Shown one piece after another: positions 9,719 to 19,704 of a stretch of DNA of 64,000 nt. Position 1 is the stretch's first letter. Every line of letters begins with the position of its first letter. Source of the DNA: Alphaproteobacteria bacterium (GTDB lineage: Bacteria > Pseudomonadota > Alphaproteobacteria > Micavibrionales > Micavibrionaceae); NCBI GenBank assembly GCA_013215815.1, contig JABSQP010000010.1, forward strand, positions 1 to 64,000, written 5' to 3'. A program made the translations under genes and the position numbers. Under the pieces are notes generated by a model. It worked only from the letters and a program-made list of their open reading frames with translations, made no database searches and was not told the DNA's origin.

Positions 9719-10618
9719 TTACTGCTTCCGTTTATAGCACGCTAAATAAGAAGGTAAAACCTTATCCATGCTCGTGGGTGAGACTCTCAGGTCCGTTAGA
9801 CCGGCCATCCCTTCTGAAACCACATTATCAGTCTTTAAGGATCGAACCTGATCAACTGTCAGTAATGGATGCGGCAAAAGCCCCATAATAGAGGCCTGAC
9901 AAGTCGCAATTGGAAACGGAAGAGGCACTAATATAAAACGGCGCCCCATTTCTTTTCCAAGCCTTTGAAATAACTGCTTAAAAGTTTCTATATCTGGGCC
10001 GCCCAGCTCAAATATTTGTTCTTTCGCGCTCTCTGACACGACAGTGTTTTTGACAGCCTCTGCCACATCTTCAACATACACTGGTTGGAACTTTGTTTTT
10101 CCACCACCAATTAACGGCAAAATTGGTATAAGCTTCGCGATCTTAGCAAACATGTTAAAGAAATTATCATCGGGGCCAAAAATAATACTAGGACGTAAGA
10201 TGACTGTAGCTGGGTATTCCCCTATAGCTGCTTTTTCAGCAGCCAACTTTGATTTACCGTATTTTGATTCCGACTTATCGACGCCCAACGCAGATACGTG
10301 AATAAATTTTTTTACACCTTCTTCTCGACAAACACGTGCAATTTTTTGAGTAAGATTCGTATGAATTTTAAAAAACGTATCTGACCCTCGTTCAAATAAT
10401 ATTCCGACGAGATTAATAACAACGTCACTGCCGCGAATGAGAGATGAGAGTTTGTCATCACTTTCATAATCGTATACATGAAAAGATACGCTCTCATGTT
10501 GTACCTTATGATTAGAATTTCGTGTTACCACATGAATATCATAATCCAGAGAAACAAGAGCTTTCACAATTGAGCATCCTAAAAAACCAGTTCCCCCAAA
10601 AATAGTGATCTTTTTCAT
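9719..10618 (-). CDS. NAD(P)-binding SDR-like protein, complex I NDUFA9 subunit family
   Basis: ITIFGGTGFLGCSIVKALVSLDYDIHVVTR, VINLVGILFERG, ATVILRPSIIFGPDDNFFNMFA. Confidence 0.88.
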   Translation of the reverse strand: MKKITIFGGTGFLGCSIVKALVSLDYDIHVVTRNSNHKVQHESVSFHVYDYESDDKLSSLIRGSDVVINLVGILFERGSDTFFKIHTNLTQKIARVCREEGVKKFIHVSALGVDKSESKYGKSKLAAEKAAIGEYPATVILRPSIIFGPDDNFFNMFAKIAKLIPILPLIGGGKTKFQPVYVEDVAEAVKNTVVSESAKEQIFELGGPDIETFKQLFQRLGKEMGRRFILVPLPFPIATCQASIMGLLPHPLLTVDQVRSLKTDNVVSEGMAGLTDLRVSPTSMDKVLPSYLACYKRKQ

Positions 10619-10628
10619 AATTGAATTC

Positions 10629-12848
10629 CTAATTTTGCGTCACGAAACTATCCATCACCCGCTTTTTCCCTGCTTTATCAAAGGCAATATCGAGTTTTTG
10701 TCCATCTACATGAATGATGGTTCCATTTCCAAACTTTTGATGAAATACACGATCCCCTCGACTAAAACCCGATTCACTCACGCGTTCAATTTCCGGTCTA
10801 GACTCTATTGATCTAGCTGTACGCATGCCAGAGGAATCCCAATGGCGTGACCGAGATGGTACCTCAACCGAACGCGCAGCGCTATACATACCTGTTTCGG
10901 TTTGTGTTTCTACATGCCCTGCTGGCAATTCTTCAACAAAACGTGATGGAATAGCGTTTACCCAACTGCCATGCATACGTCTATTTCCAACATAGGAAAT
11001 AAAAGCCTTTTTGCGTGCCCTTGTAATACCAACATAAGCAAGACGGCGCTCTTCTTCTAATCCTTTTATTCCATTTTCATCCATGGAGCGTTGAGATGGG
11101 AACAATCCCTCTTCCCAACCAGGAAGAAAAACACAATCGAATTCTAAACCTTTTGCGCCATGAAGCGTCATCAACGTAATTGATGGTTGATTACTATTAT
11201 CCTGATTATCAAGAACAAGGGCAATATGTTCCAAGAACACGGCCAGGCTTTCAAACTCTTCCATTGCAGATACGAGTTCTTTTAAATTTTCGAGGCGTCC
11301 TGGCGCATCTGGTGCTTTATCCGCTTTCCACATATCAAGATAACCAGACTCGTCCAATATTGTACCCGCAAGCTCACTATGCGCAGTATTATCAACCATT
11401 GAACGCCAACGCTCAAAATCATCAATGACGCGCATTAAGGTCGCTTTTACCTTAGGGCGCAACTCATCCGTTTGGCAAAGATCCTGAATTGAATCGTATA
11501 AGCTAATTTGCTTCGCACGACCATGCGCATAAAGCGTTTGAATTGTCGCGTCACCAAGGCCACGTTTTGGCACATTGATAATACGTTCTAATGCTAGATC
11601 ATCATTTTTTTGCGCCACGACACGCAAATAAGCGAGCGCATCACGAATTTCCTTACGTTCATAAAAGCGCGGCCCACCTATAACACGGTACGGCAATCCT
11701 AATTGAATAAAGCGCTCTTCAAATTCACGCATCTGAAAAGACGTACGTACCAGCACAGCCATCTGCCCTGCAGACCAGCCTTTACTCTGAAGCGCTTCCA
11801 TCTCTTCACAGGCCCAGCGCGCCTCAGCCGCGCCATCCCATAAGCCACGCACTGTAATTTTCTCACCATCTTGATCGGATGTGAAAAGCTCTTTACCCAG
11901 ACGATTTGAGTTATTAGAAATAACTGCGTTTGCAGCTGAGAGAATATTACTCGTAGAACGATAATTCTCTTCCAAGCGAATAATTTTTGCCCCTTCAAAG
12001 TCTTTTTCAAAACGTAGGATATTTTCTACTTCTGCGCCGCGCCATCCGTAAATAGATTGATCATCATCGCCAACGCAGCAGATATTGTTTGATCCTTTCG
12101 CTAACAAGCGAAGCCACAAATACTGTGCCACGTTCGTGTCCTGATACTCATCAACCATCACATATTTAAAACGGCGGTGATAATCGGCTAAAATCTCTGA
12201 ATGCTTGGGATCTTTAAGAATGGTGATCATATGGAGCAATAAATCCCCAAAATCACACGCATTCACTGACTTCAGTCGTTCTTGGTATGGATGGTATAAA
12301 GATAACGCCAATCGATCTAAATCACCATTTAAGTCGTTTCCCTGTACATCACTAGGGATAAGGCCCTTATCTTTCCATCGGCTGATAATTGCAACAATCG
12401 CTTTTGGTGGATTTTTCTTTTGATCAACATTTTGGAGTTCCATCAACTGCTTTACGAGACGCACCTGATCATCATCATCTAAAATTGTGAAGTTTGAAGA
12501 TAACCCTACGTGATCTGCATGACGCCTTAACATACGTGCCGCCAAAGAGTGGAATGTTCCAAGCCACCACCCTTCAACAGGTTGACCACCTAGAAGAGCG
12601 CTTACACGCTCTTTCATTTCCTGGGCTGCTTTATTTGTAAAGGTAACGGCTAGAATTTGACCTGGGAACGCTGCACCGATTTGAAGAATATGCCCCATAC
12701 GCGTTGTTAAAACGCGTGTCTTCCCTGTTCCGGCTCCCGCAAGAACAAGAAGCGGTCCATCGACCGTTTCAACAGCTTCACGCTGCGCTGCGTTTAATCC
12801 TTGAAGATACGGTGGTTCTTCATTAACCACGAATAGATCACTCGACAT
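10629..12848 (-). CDS. UvrD/PcrA family ATP-dependent DNA helicase
   Basis: LNAAQREAVE, LAGAGTGKTRVLTTR, VDEYQDTN, VGDDDQSIYGWRGA, TLMTLHGAKGLEFDCVFLPG, EERRLAYVGITRA. Confidence 0.96.
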   Translation of the reverse strand: MSSDLFVVNEEPPYLQGLNAAQREAVETVDGPLLVLAGAGTGKTRVLTTRMGHILQIGAAFPGQILAVTFTNKAAQEMKERVSALLGGQPVEGWWLGTFHSLAARMLRRHADHVGLSSNFTILDDDDQVRLVKQLMELQNVDQKKNPPKAIVAIISRWKDKGLIPSDVQGNDLNGDLDRLALSLYHPYQERLKSVNACDFGDLLLHMITILKDPKHSEILADYHRRFKYVMVDEYQDTNVAQYLWLRLLAKGSNNICCVGDDDQSIYGWRGAEVENILRFEKDFEGAKIIRLEENYRSTSNILSAANAVISNNSNRLGKELFTSDQDGEKITVRGLWDGAAEARWACEEMEALQSKGWSAGQMAVLVRTSFQMREFEERFIQLGLPYRVIGGPRFYERKEIRDALAYLRVVAQKNDDLALERIINVPKRGLGDATIQTLYAHGRAKQISLYDSIQDLCQTDELRPKVKATLMRVIDDFERWRSMVDNTAHSELAGTILDESGYLDMWKADKAPDAPGRLENLKELVSAMEEFESLAVFLEHIALVLDNQDNSNQPSITLMTLHGAKGLEFDCVFLPGWEEGLFPSQRSMDENGIKGLEEERRLAYVGITRARKKAFISYVGNRRMHGSWVNAIPSRFVEELPAGHVETQTETGMYSAARSVEVPSRSRHWDSSGMRTARSIESRPEIERVSESGFSRGDRVFHQKFGNGTIIHVDGQKLDIAFDKAGKKRVMDSFVTQN

Positions 12849-13909
12849 TATTCAGCCGCATCATGCGGTGTTTCTGCAACAGAAACCTGATTACGCCCTT
12901 TATTCTTAGATGCGTATAGAGCCTTATCTGCGCGTGAGATTAAACCATCAACATCTTCCATGCCATAAAACTGAGCGGCGCCAATTGAAACAGTAATACG
13001 GCCTAACTGATTTCCAGTAGAACGGTTTACAATCTCTTTTTGTTCAATTGCCTTACGAAGGTTTTCACCAACTGTTTTCGCGGCATTGATATTTGTGCCA
13101 GGCAAAATAATTGCGAATTCTTCACCACCATAGCGAGCCGCCATATCTTGGCCTTTGACCTCATTAATCATCGTCATCGCAACAAGGCGTAAAACCTGAT
13201 CACCAACTTGGTGTCCATGATTATCATTGAACGCCTTAAAGTGGTCGATATCAACCATGAGAAGAGAAAAGGTACCGCCGTTTTTACGACAATCACGCCA
13301 CAAGCGTGCAATTTGATCATCAAAAGATTTACGGTTGGCAAGACCAGTAAGGCCATCTGTGATTGCTTCACGACGAATACGCTCAAGATCACGCTTAAGA
13401 TCGTTCATAACAAGAGACGATTGATCCAAACGCTTCTCTAACTCTGCGTTGTACTGCATCATTTTTTCAGTATCGCGCGTTAACGCATCAACAATATCTC
13501 TTAGCTCTTCTGGTGTTGGTGTTTCAGTCACTTTATCTTTGATATCCTTCAAAGATCCTGTGTAATTAGAAGTAACATCCTTCACGTTTTGAACGACGCT
13601 TGAAATATCCTGCAATGTTGCCTGAATCTGATCTCCTGCACGCTGAACTGTCTCGCGATCTTGCCCATTGTTAATGTACTTCTCGTACAAATCCTGACAA
13701 TCACGTGAAGTCAATTGCGGTTGATCCATGAGAATATTGTTAATCTCATCTTTTAGTTTAGGATTCACATTCGCAAAATAAACGTACCAAACTTCAAAGT
13801 TTTGAGGAACAGCAGGAATACCATCATTGCGTAGGCGATTAAAAGCCTTTGACGCAAAATTATCTGCGGCATCAATATCGTGGTGGTAATAGTCGACTAG
13901 CTGAACCAT
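12848..13909 (-). CDS. GGDEF-domain diguanylate cyclase
   Basis: DGLTGLANRKSFDDQ...DIDHFKAFNDNHGHQVGDQVLR...AARYGGEEFAIILP. Confidence 0.95.
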   Translation of the reverse strand: MVQLVDYYHHDIDAADNFASKAFNRLRNDGIPAVPQNFEVWYVYFANVNPKLKDEINNILMDQPQLTSRDCQDLYEKYINNGQDRETVQRAGDQIQATLQDISSVVQNVKDVTSNYTGSLKDIKDKVTETPTPEELRDIVDALTRDTEKMMQYNAELEKRLDQSSLVMNDLKRDLERIRREAITDGLTGLANRKSFDDQIARLWRDCRKNGGTFSLLMVDIDHFKAFNDNHGHQVGDQVLRLVAMTMINEVKGQDMAARYGGEEFAIILPGTNINAAKTVGENLRKAIEQKEIVNRSTGNQLGRITVSIGAAQFYGMEDVDGLISRADKALYASKNKGRNQVSVAETPHDAAE

Positions 13910-13935
13910 GAATTTAAATTACTAAATCTTCCTCA

Positions 13936-14520
13936 TTATATCCATTTTGTTGATGGATCGAATTTTTCATTCGGCGCATTACGCAAAGCATCAATTACAT
14001 CGTCTTCACCATCAACAACAACAAAAAGATCTTTATCTTCTTGACGCATAAAGCCAACACTAGCGATATTATCGATACATTCCAATAACTTTGTCCAATA
14101 GCCGCCTAAATTGACAACAACTATTGGCTTATCATGCAACCCTAGCTGCTTCCAAGTAATAAGCTCAAAAAACTCGTCTAAAGTACCTAATCCTCCAGGC
14201 AAGATAACGAAAGCCTGAGAACGATCAACCATCATTTGCTTACGTGTATGCATACTATCGACAACATGTAATTCTGTCAGATCGTTATGCTCTACTTCGC
14301 GCTCTTGAATATGCTCCGGGATAATACCAATTACTTTTGCGCCTTTCTCCAGCGCAGAATCGGCTACAAGCCCCATTAAACCAACACGACCGCCACCATA
14401 AACAACCCCCCAATTTGCCTTAGCAATAGAGTGTCCTAAAGACACAGCCGCATCTTTGTAGACTTGATCAACACGAGAGGAAGAACCGCAATACACACAT
14501 ACATTCTTGATATCTGACAT
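13936..14520 (-). CDS. LOG family (TIGR00730-type) Rossmann-fold protein
   Basis: VCVYCGSSSRVDQVY, VVYGGGRVGLMGLVAD, SQAFVILPGGLGTLDEFFELITWKQLG. Confidence 0.94.
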   Translation of the reverse strand: MSDIKNVCVYCGSSSRVDQVYKDAAVSLGHSIAKANWGVVYGGGRVGLMGLVADSALEKGAKVIGIIPEHIQEREVEHNDLTELHVVDSMHTRKQMMVDRSQAFVILPGGLGTLDEFFELITWKQLGLHDKPIVVVNLGGYWTKLLECIDNIASVGFMRQEDKDLFVVVDGEDDVIDALRNAPNEKFDPSTKWI

Positions 14521-14532
14521 AGATTTCTTTTC

Positions 14533-15423
14533 TTACTTTTTAGTTTCTTTTTTGTTCTCTTCTTCTTGAATGATTTGCTCTGTCTTTTCAAGCGCATAAT
14601 CGCCATCAATCCAAGAAATAACACGATCTGGGCATTTGTTTGTTTTAATCGTTAAGCGTGCAGAACAGCTTTCCGCCTCACTATCAATAGGCACCGGACC
14701 TTTTGAACCTTCACTCACGTCTATAGAAGGGCGTATTGAACATACATTCGTTAATCCATCCCCCTTCATCACAGGAAAAGAAAAGAGGCGTACACCTGGT
14801 AGACCTACTGCCGGATTTTCTGCGACAGCAACATGGTACTTTGCTTCATGCACAATTTCTTCTTCGCTATTAGATTTTTGCAATGACACCCCAGACATGA
14901 CGTACTCAGTTGCCCCATCACAATCCAGATCAACTGCTCTACGTGCTTTATAATCCCAGAATACAGAAGGGTTTTCTTTTGCCGCAACATTCATCCAACG
15001 CGGGAAAGAACCAAACTCGCGGGCTGGCGCGTTTTCCCTCTCACCCTCCAATATTACAGTAAGCATGTCAGCACGGTCTTCTGTGATACGTGCAAGGCAT
15101 GATAATTCCTTTGAGCGATGCAGAGCTTCTTCGCTAGAAATATCTTTTTCCCAAGAACACTCAAGATCCCTGTATTCCAACCACTTAGCCTGCAGCGACT
15201 TAAGGCGATCAAGCGCTTCTCCCTCTGTCAGAGTGGTTAATTTTGTATATACTTCATTCAATCTATTTTGGGCACTTTCAACGTGCCTATTAAGGCACTT
15301 TTGTGTTTCCGCAGTACTTTTCGCGTGCGAACAGTACATGCTATGCCCTTGAGCGTGTGCTATACCACTTCCCAAAAGAGAAAGACTGAATACAAAACAT
15401 AGAATAGTAACAGAAAAGCGCAT
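14533..15423 (-). CDS. LprI-like (DUF1311) secreted protein
   Basis: Signal peptide; CSHAKSTAETQKCLNRHVESAQNRLNEVYTKL...LKSLQAKWLEYRDLECSWE. Confidence 0.75.
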   Translation of the reverse strand: MRFSVTILCFVFSLSLLGSGIAHAQGHSMYCSHAKSTAETQKCLNRHVESAQNRLNEVYTKLTTLTEGEALDRLKSLQAKWLEYRDLECSWEKDISSEEALHRSKELSCLARITEDRADMLTVILEGERENAPAREFGSFPRWMNVAAKENPSVFWDYKARRAVDLDCDGATEYVMSGVSLQKSNSEEEIVHEAKYHVAVAENPAVGLPGVRLFSFPVMKGDGLTNVCSIRPSIDVSEGSKGPVPIDSEAESCSARLTIKTNKCPDRVISWIDGDYALEKTEQIIQEEENKKETKK

Positions 15424-15494
15424 GAATCCCTCTGCAAAGTTAGACGGTGTTATTTATACAGGAAGTTTTTGACGCTGTGTAGCGTTATTAAGGG

Positions 15495-15932
15495 TTACCC
15501 CATCATTGAATTCTTCATAGTCAACGTTTGCGTATACTGTGTTGCCGGCTCGAAATCAGCAGCAATTTCTGTCGGCCCAACAGAAGCTGGTTGTCCTTGA
15601 TTTATAGACGCTGACAATTCTCTTATATCATTCGAGAATTCTTGGCAGACGGAGAAGAAGCCACCGAGCAAACTATCATTTTGAGGCATTTGCGGTTCAA
15701 TTTGTGACAGCAAGACGGCCCCTTCACATTGATGAATAAGATCTGGGTTTACCTCAACATGAACATCTTCTGGCTTAACTTCAAGCGTAAGAGCTGTTTG
15801 AAAATTCGCGGCAGCCTGAAACGACGTAGCAGTATCCAGAGACATGTCGCCCTCTTGCGAAGGAGCAGCAGCAACTGACGCTTGAAAAAACGTCGGATCA
15901 ATATTCATTGCTACTATATGCTCTGTTGCCAT
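15495..15932 (-). CDS. Hypothetical protein
   Basis: 145-aa ORF co-oriented with and 7 bp from the next gene; no recognised domain. Confidence 0.6.
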   Translation of the reverse strand: MATEHIVAMNIDPTFFQASVAAAPSQEGDMSLDTATSFQAAANFQTALTLEVKPEDVHVEVNPDLIHQCEGAVLLSQIEPQMPQNDSLLGGFFSVCQEFSNDIRELSASINQGQPASVGPTEIAADFEPATQYTQTLTMKNSMMG

Positions 15933-15939
15933 TTATATC

Positions 15940-16671
15940 CTATGCCATTGCTGTTTCTTCATCATTCATATGCGTTGGTCTTTTAGGACCATCTGCCATG
16001 CTCATGCTCGGCCCACTTAGACCCGGTCTATTTGCCGCACTTAATGCTCTTTCAGCTTTTGCTGCGTTTGCGAGTGTTGCTTCGTAATGTGCTTGCTGTC
16101 CAAGATTCATCTCTAGTTTCACCTGCTTAACCGTAATTGCATCAGGTGGCACAGCCATGCCTCTTGGTTTACTTTGCGCTGTAAACATACTTTGAATGTT
16201 AGAACGTTCAACAAGTTGTCCTGCAGGATTTTCGCTTCCCTGAAAAGAAGCATGTTTTTTACTGCCGCCCGCCATTGCATCAATAACATCTTCCATTGTC
16301 TGGGCGTTCTGTGACATACCATTTGTCTGCTTAGCAAGTTTCTTCGCATCAAAGCGCCCTGGATCCATTTGCTTTGTATCTGAAATCATTTTACCAGCCA
16401 TGCCAGCTAGCTGAACCGCCGCTGGCGCACCCTGCATCGCCACTTCAGTAGCTACCGTAGATTCCGTTGTTGCTTCTTTGGTCGCTGCGCTTTCGTAAGC
16501 AGATTGATCTTTGTTGTATTTTTCTTCTTTTGCGCTCTCTTTGCGATTTTCATCAGAAGCAACCGCAATTTCTCGGGCATTCATCTCAATATCAGACATC
16601 GCTTGACGCTTTGCTTCGTCAATCTGCCCTTGTGAACTCTGCTCGTTTACTTGGTCAATATTGTATGACAC
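15940..16671 (-). CDS. Hypothetical low-complexity (Ala/Glu/Met-rich) protein
   Basis: 243-aa ORF, no recognised domain, predicted largely helical/disordered by composition. Confidence 0.6.
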   Translation of the reverse strand: MSYNIDQVNEQSSQGQIDEAKRQAMSDIEMNAREIAVASDENRKESAKEEKYNKDQSAYESAATKEATTESTVATEVAMQGAPAAVQLAGMAGKMISDTKQMDPGRFDAKKLAKQTNGMSQNAQTMEDVIDAMAGGSKKHASFQGSENPAGQLVERSNIQSMFTAQSKPRGMAVPPDAITVKQVKLEMNLGQQAHYEATLANAAKAERALSAANRPGLSGPSMSMADGPKRPTHMNDEETAMA

Positions 16672-16834
16672 TTAGAATTTCCTTCTTAACCCACCCTACA
16701 ATAAGGGATTTTCCCTAAGGTTTTATTAATATACTCCTTAAGTTTACCTTTTTTGAAAGAGCATGCGCAAATTTGAGTATCGATTCTAACGATAATCATG
16801 AAAAATATATCTAAGGTATTGATTTTATTTAGTT

Positions 16835-18358
16835 TTATTGAAAATTAATTCGCTTGTAACTGAGAGCTTCAGCGACATGCTTTTCAGCAATTTCTTCCTG
16901 ATAAACAGAATCTAGATCAGCAATCGTTCGCGCAACGCGAATAAGTCGATAATAACTACGCGCAGAAAGCTTCATTTTTTCTGCGCATTGGGTCAAAAGA
17001 GCCTTGGCTGGATCATTTAAAACCATTGTTTTTTCAAGAAGATCGCCGCTCACCTGCGCATTCACAGATATATTCTCACTGGCCTTTCCAAAACGTTCCG
17101 CTTGAATGCTGCGCGCCTGCCCTACACGCTCTGCGACTATTTGTGAACTATCTCCACCAGAACTCGATAATTCAGTAACAGGAACGGCCTGCATTTCAAC
17201 TTGGATATCAATACGATCCAAAAGCGGGCCAGAGAGTTTATTTTGGTAGTCACTGCCACAGCGAGGCGCCTTCGTACACTCTTGGTCAGGGCTCCCTAAA
17301 TAGCCGCATCGGCACGGGTTCATTGCGGCAATTAACTGAAAGTCAGCAGGATATGTTGCATGATGATTGACGCGAGACACAACCGCCTGCGCCGTTTCTA
17401 ACGGCTGTCTGAGCGCCTCTAATGCACCTCTTGAAAACTCAGGCAATTCATCCAAGAAAAGAACACCACGATGCGCCAATGAAACTTCACCAGGTCTTGC
17501 TTTTTGACCGCCGCCGATTAATGCGGGTAAAGACGCGGAATGATGCGGATCTCTAAAAGGACGCGTTTGTATCAACCCTCCTTCTGGCAAGTCACCCGAA
17601 ATTGAATGGATCATCGAAACTTCCAGCGCTTCACGAGGTGATAAAGGGGGCAAAATACCAGGCATACAAGAAGAAAGCATAGACTTTCCAGCACCAGGTA
17701 GACCAATCATGAGCATGTTATGGCCACCGGCTGCAGCAACCTCGAGAGCACGTTTCGCTGTTTCCTGCCCCTTTACTTCAGATAAGTCAGGGTAGTGCCC
17801 ACTCGTAACGTCCGCAAGCTTCCCTTCGGGACGAGACAAAACTTGCGTTCCCTTCATATGATTAATGAGCTGTAATAAATTCATCGGCGCTAAGATATCA
17901 ACCTCGCCAGCCCAGGCAGCCTCACCGCCACAATCTGCAGGACAAATAAGACGATTATCATTACTTGCTGCATGCATCGCTGCTGGAAGAACGCCAGTAA
18001 CCGAACGAATGCCCGCATCCAACGCCAATTCACCAAGAACCAGATAATCTTCCATTTCAATTTTTGGGATAACGTCCATGGCTGCTAACAAACCAAGCGC
18101 TATAGGAAGATCATAATGTGAACCTTCCTTATGAACATCGGCTGGTGCCAAATTAACCGTCAGACGTTTTGCAGGAAGAGCAATACCGAGCGCATGAAGC
18201 GCAGCGCGAACACGCTCTTTACTCTCTGCAACGGCTTTATCAGGAAGACCGACGATCGTAAAAGCAGGAAGACCATTAGAAATTTGAACCTGCACATCGA
18301 CAGGCTGAATATCCACTCCCTTAAACGCAACTGTATTAATACGTGCGACCATTCTCAC
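16835..18358 (-). CDS. YifB/ComM family Mg-chelatase-like AAA ATPase
   Basis: GLPDKAVAESKERVRAAL, MIGLPGAGKSMLSSCMPGILPPL, RPFRDPHHSASLPALIGGG, FLDELPEFSRGALEALRQPLE, AAMNPCRCGYLG. Confidence 0.96.
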   Translation of the reverse strand: MRMVARINTVAFKGVDIQPVDVQVQISNGLPAFTIVGLPDKAVAESKERVRAALHALGIALPAKRLTVNLAPADVHKEGSHYDLPIALGLLAAMDVIPKIEMEDYLVLGELALDAGIRSVTGVLPAAMHAASNDNRLICPADCGGEAAWAGEVDILAPMNLLQLINHMKGTQVLSRPEGKLADVTSGHYPDLSEVKGQETAKRALEVAAAGGHNMLMIGLPGAGKSMLSSCMPGILPPLSPREALEVSMIHSISGDLPEGGLIQTRPFRDPHHSASLPALIGGGQKARPGEVSLAHRGVLFLDELPEFSRGALEALRQPLETAQAVVSRVNHHATYPADFQLIAAMNPCRCGYLGSPDQECTKAPRCGSDYQNKLSGPLLDRIDIQVEMQAVPVTELSSSGGDSSQIVAERVGQARSIQAERFGKASENISVNAQVSGDLLEKTMVLNDPAKALLTQCAEKMKLSARSYYRLIRVARTIADLDSVYQEEIAEKHVAEALSYKRINFQ

Positions 18359-18797
18359 CGTGCTCTAGTGCTAAATCTATTTTATCTTTTGCGCCATCAA
18401 TCCCTTCGTTTAGATAAAAAGCCAGCATACCCATAGATTCTGAGGTTAAAATACACTCATAATGGGGGCTTAGATCAGCACTTTTTTGTATAATTGTTAC
18501 CGCATCCGATAAAAAGGGAATGTACTTTTTCTTTATTCTAAAACTAGTATGCCTTTCCATCGTCTTTTGCAGATCAGGTGAAAATTTAGAAATATCTAAC
18601 GCAACTTCTTCAACAATATTAAATTCTCTCATGTTTGAGTAAAATACGTATGCTGCAGTATCTAAAACTGAGGATATCTGAACATCTTCATTTTTATCCA
18701 TTTCCTGAATAGCTGCGTATAGGCTCGATAAATCTGAAGGTTTTAAACTCCAAATAAATCCTAAAATAATTCTTTCTAACTCGTTTAATTTTCTCAT
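18336..18797 (-). CDS. Hypothetical protein (start MRKLNELERII preferred over 18836)
   Basis: ORF continues past the yifB start; no known domain recognised. Confidence 0.55.
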   Translation of the reverse strand: MRKLNELERIILGFIWSLKPSDLSSLYAAIQEMDKNEDVQISSVLDTAAYVFYSNMREFNIVEEVALDISKFSPDLQKTMERHTSFRIKKKYIPFLSDAVTIIQKSADLSPHYECILTSESMGMLAFYLNEGIDGAKDKIDLALEHGENGRTY

Positions 18798-18969
18798 TAT
18801 GAATTTCTTTCCAACTCCGTTATGACACAAGAACAAAACGAAAACAACTTTTTTCGCATTTTAACTCTTTGTTTATCTCTCCTTAAACTTTTTTTCACAC
18901 TTTAGCCCTATAGTAGGCAACAGGGACAAACGGATCTTTAATAGAAAAAACAATAATAATGAGGGCGCC

Positions 18970-19629
18970 ATGGGGGCTACACTAACAAAAGAACAGATTG
19001 AACATCTGCACACCAAACTGGTTGTGCCAGTCGCCGTTGGCGATATTTTAACGTATGGATTAACTGTCGAGCCAGACATGCAATATGGTATGCATGAAGC
19101 GTTAAGTGAGATTGATCCTGATTCAGCATTACTCGCAATTGCATTATCAGCGCAGCAAATCGCTGGCGCATCACAAGCAAGTTATCCAATAGCAAGCGCA
19201 CTTTATAACGAAGCAACAGACATCCTAAATGATTATGGTCCAGGATTTATCCGTGATTTAAAGCGCGGCTCCATCCCAGAAAAAGATTTTATTGATATAC
19301 TTGTTAACGTGCCTGAGGATTTAGAAGCATTGGCGGATATTCTTGACGCCTTATGTGCAGATATCATCGATAAGACGCAGGATGAAGAAAACCCATCTTA
19401 CGTCATCGCGCGTATTCTTTCTATTCAGGCGCGTGCACACATGGAAATAGCGAGCTTTATTCTCGAAGAAGCAGAGAAAGATGAAAATAGGTTCTTCTCT
19501 ATTCAGGATTCAAATCCAGAAGATGAAGAGCTGTTCGCAGAAGACGAACAACCAACGTTATCTGAGGTAAGTGACACCCCACCTCTAGAAGATAATATTA
19601 TTTTGTTCCCTATTCATTTGCGGAATTAA
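18970..19629 (+). CDS. Hypothetical acidic helical protein
   Basis: 219-aa ORF with acidic C-terminus (EDEELFAEDEQPTLSEVSD); no known family recognised. Confidence 0.6.
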   Translation: MGATLTKEQIEHLHTKLVVPVAVGDILTYGLTVEPDMQYGMHEALSEIDPDSALLAIALSAQQIAGASQASYPIASALYNEATDILNDYGPGFIRDLKRGSIPEKDFIDILVNVPEDLEALADILDALCADIIDKTQDEENPSYVIARILSIQARAHMEIASFILEEAEKDENRFFSIQDSNPEDEELFAEDEQPTLSEVSDTPPLEDNIILFPIHLRN

Positions 19630-19704
19630 ATTACAAAAACTATCGACAAAGTAAAATTTTGCTCCTAGGCTACTTTCTATAATAAAAATATAGAGGGTAT
19701 TACT

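Noticed and set aside
13681-13720. aatCACGTGAAgtc as an extra parS site
   Set aside because: Only a half-match to the parS palindrome; left arm does not fit.
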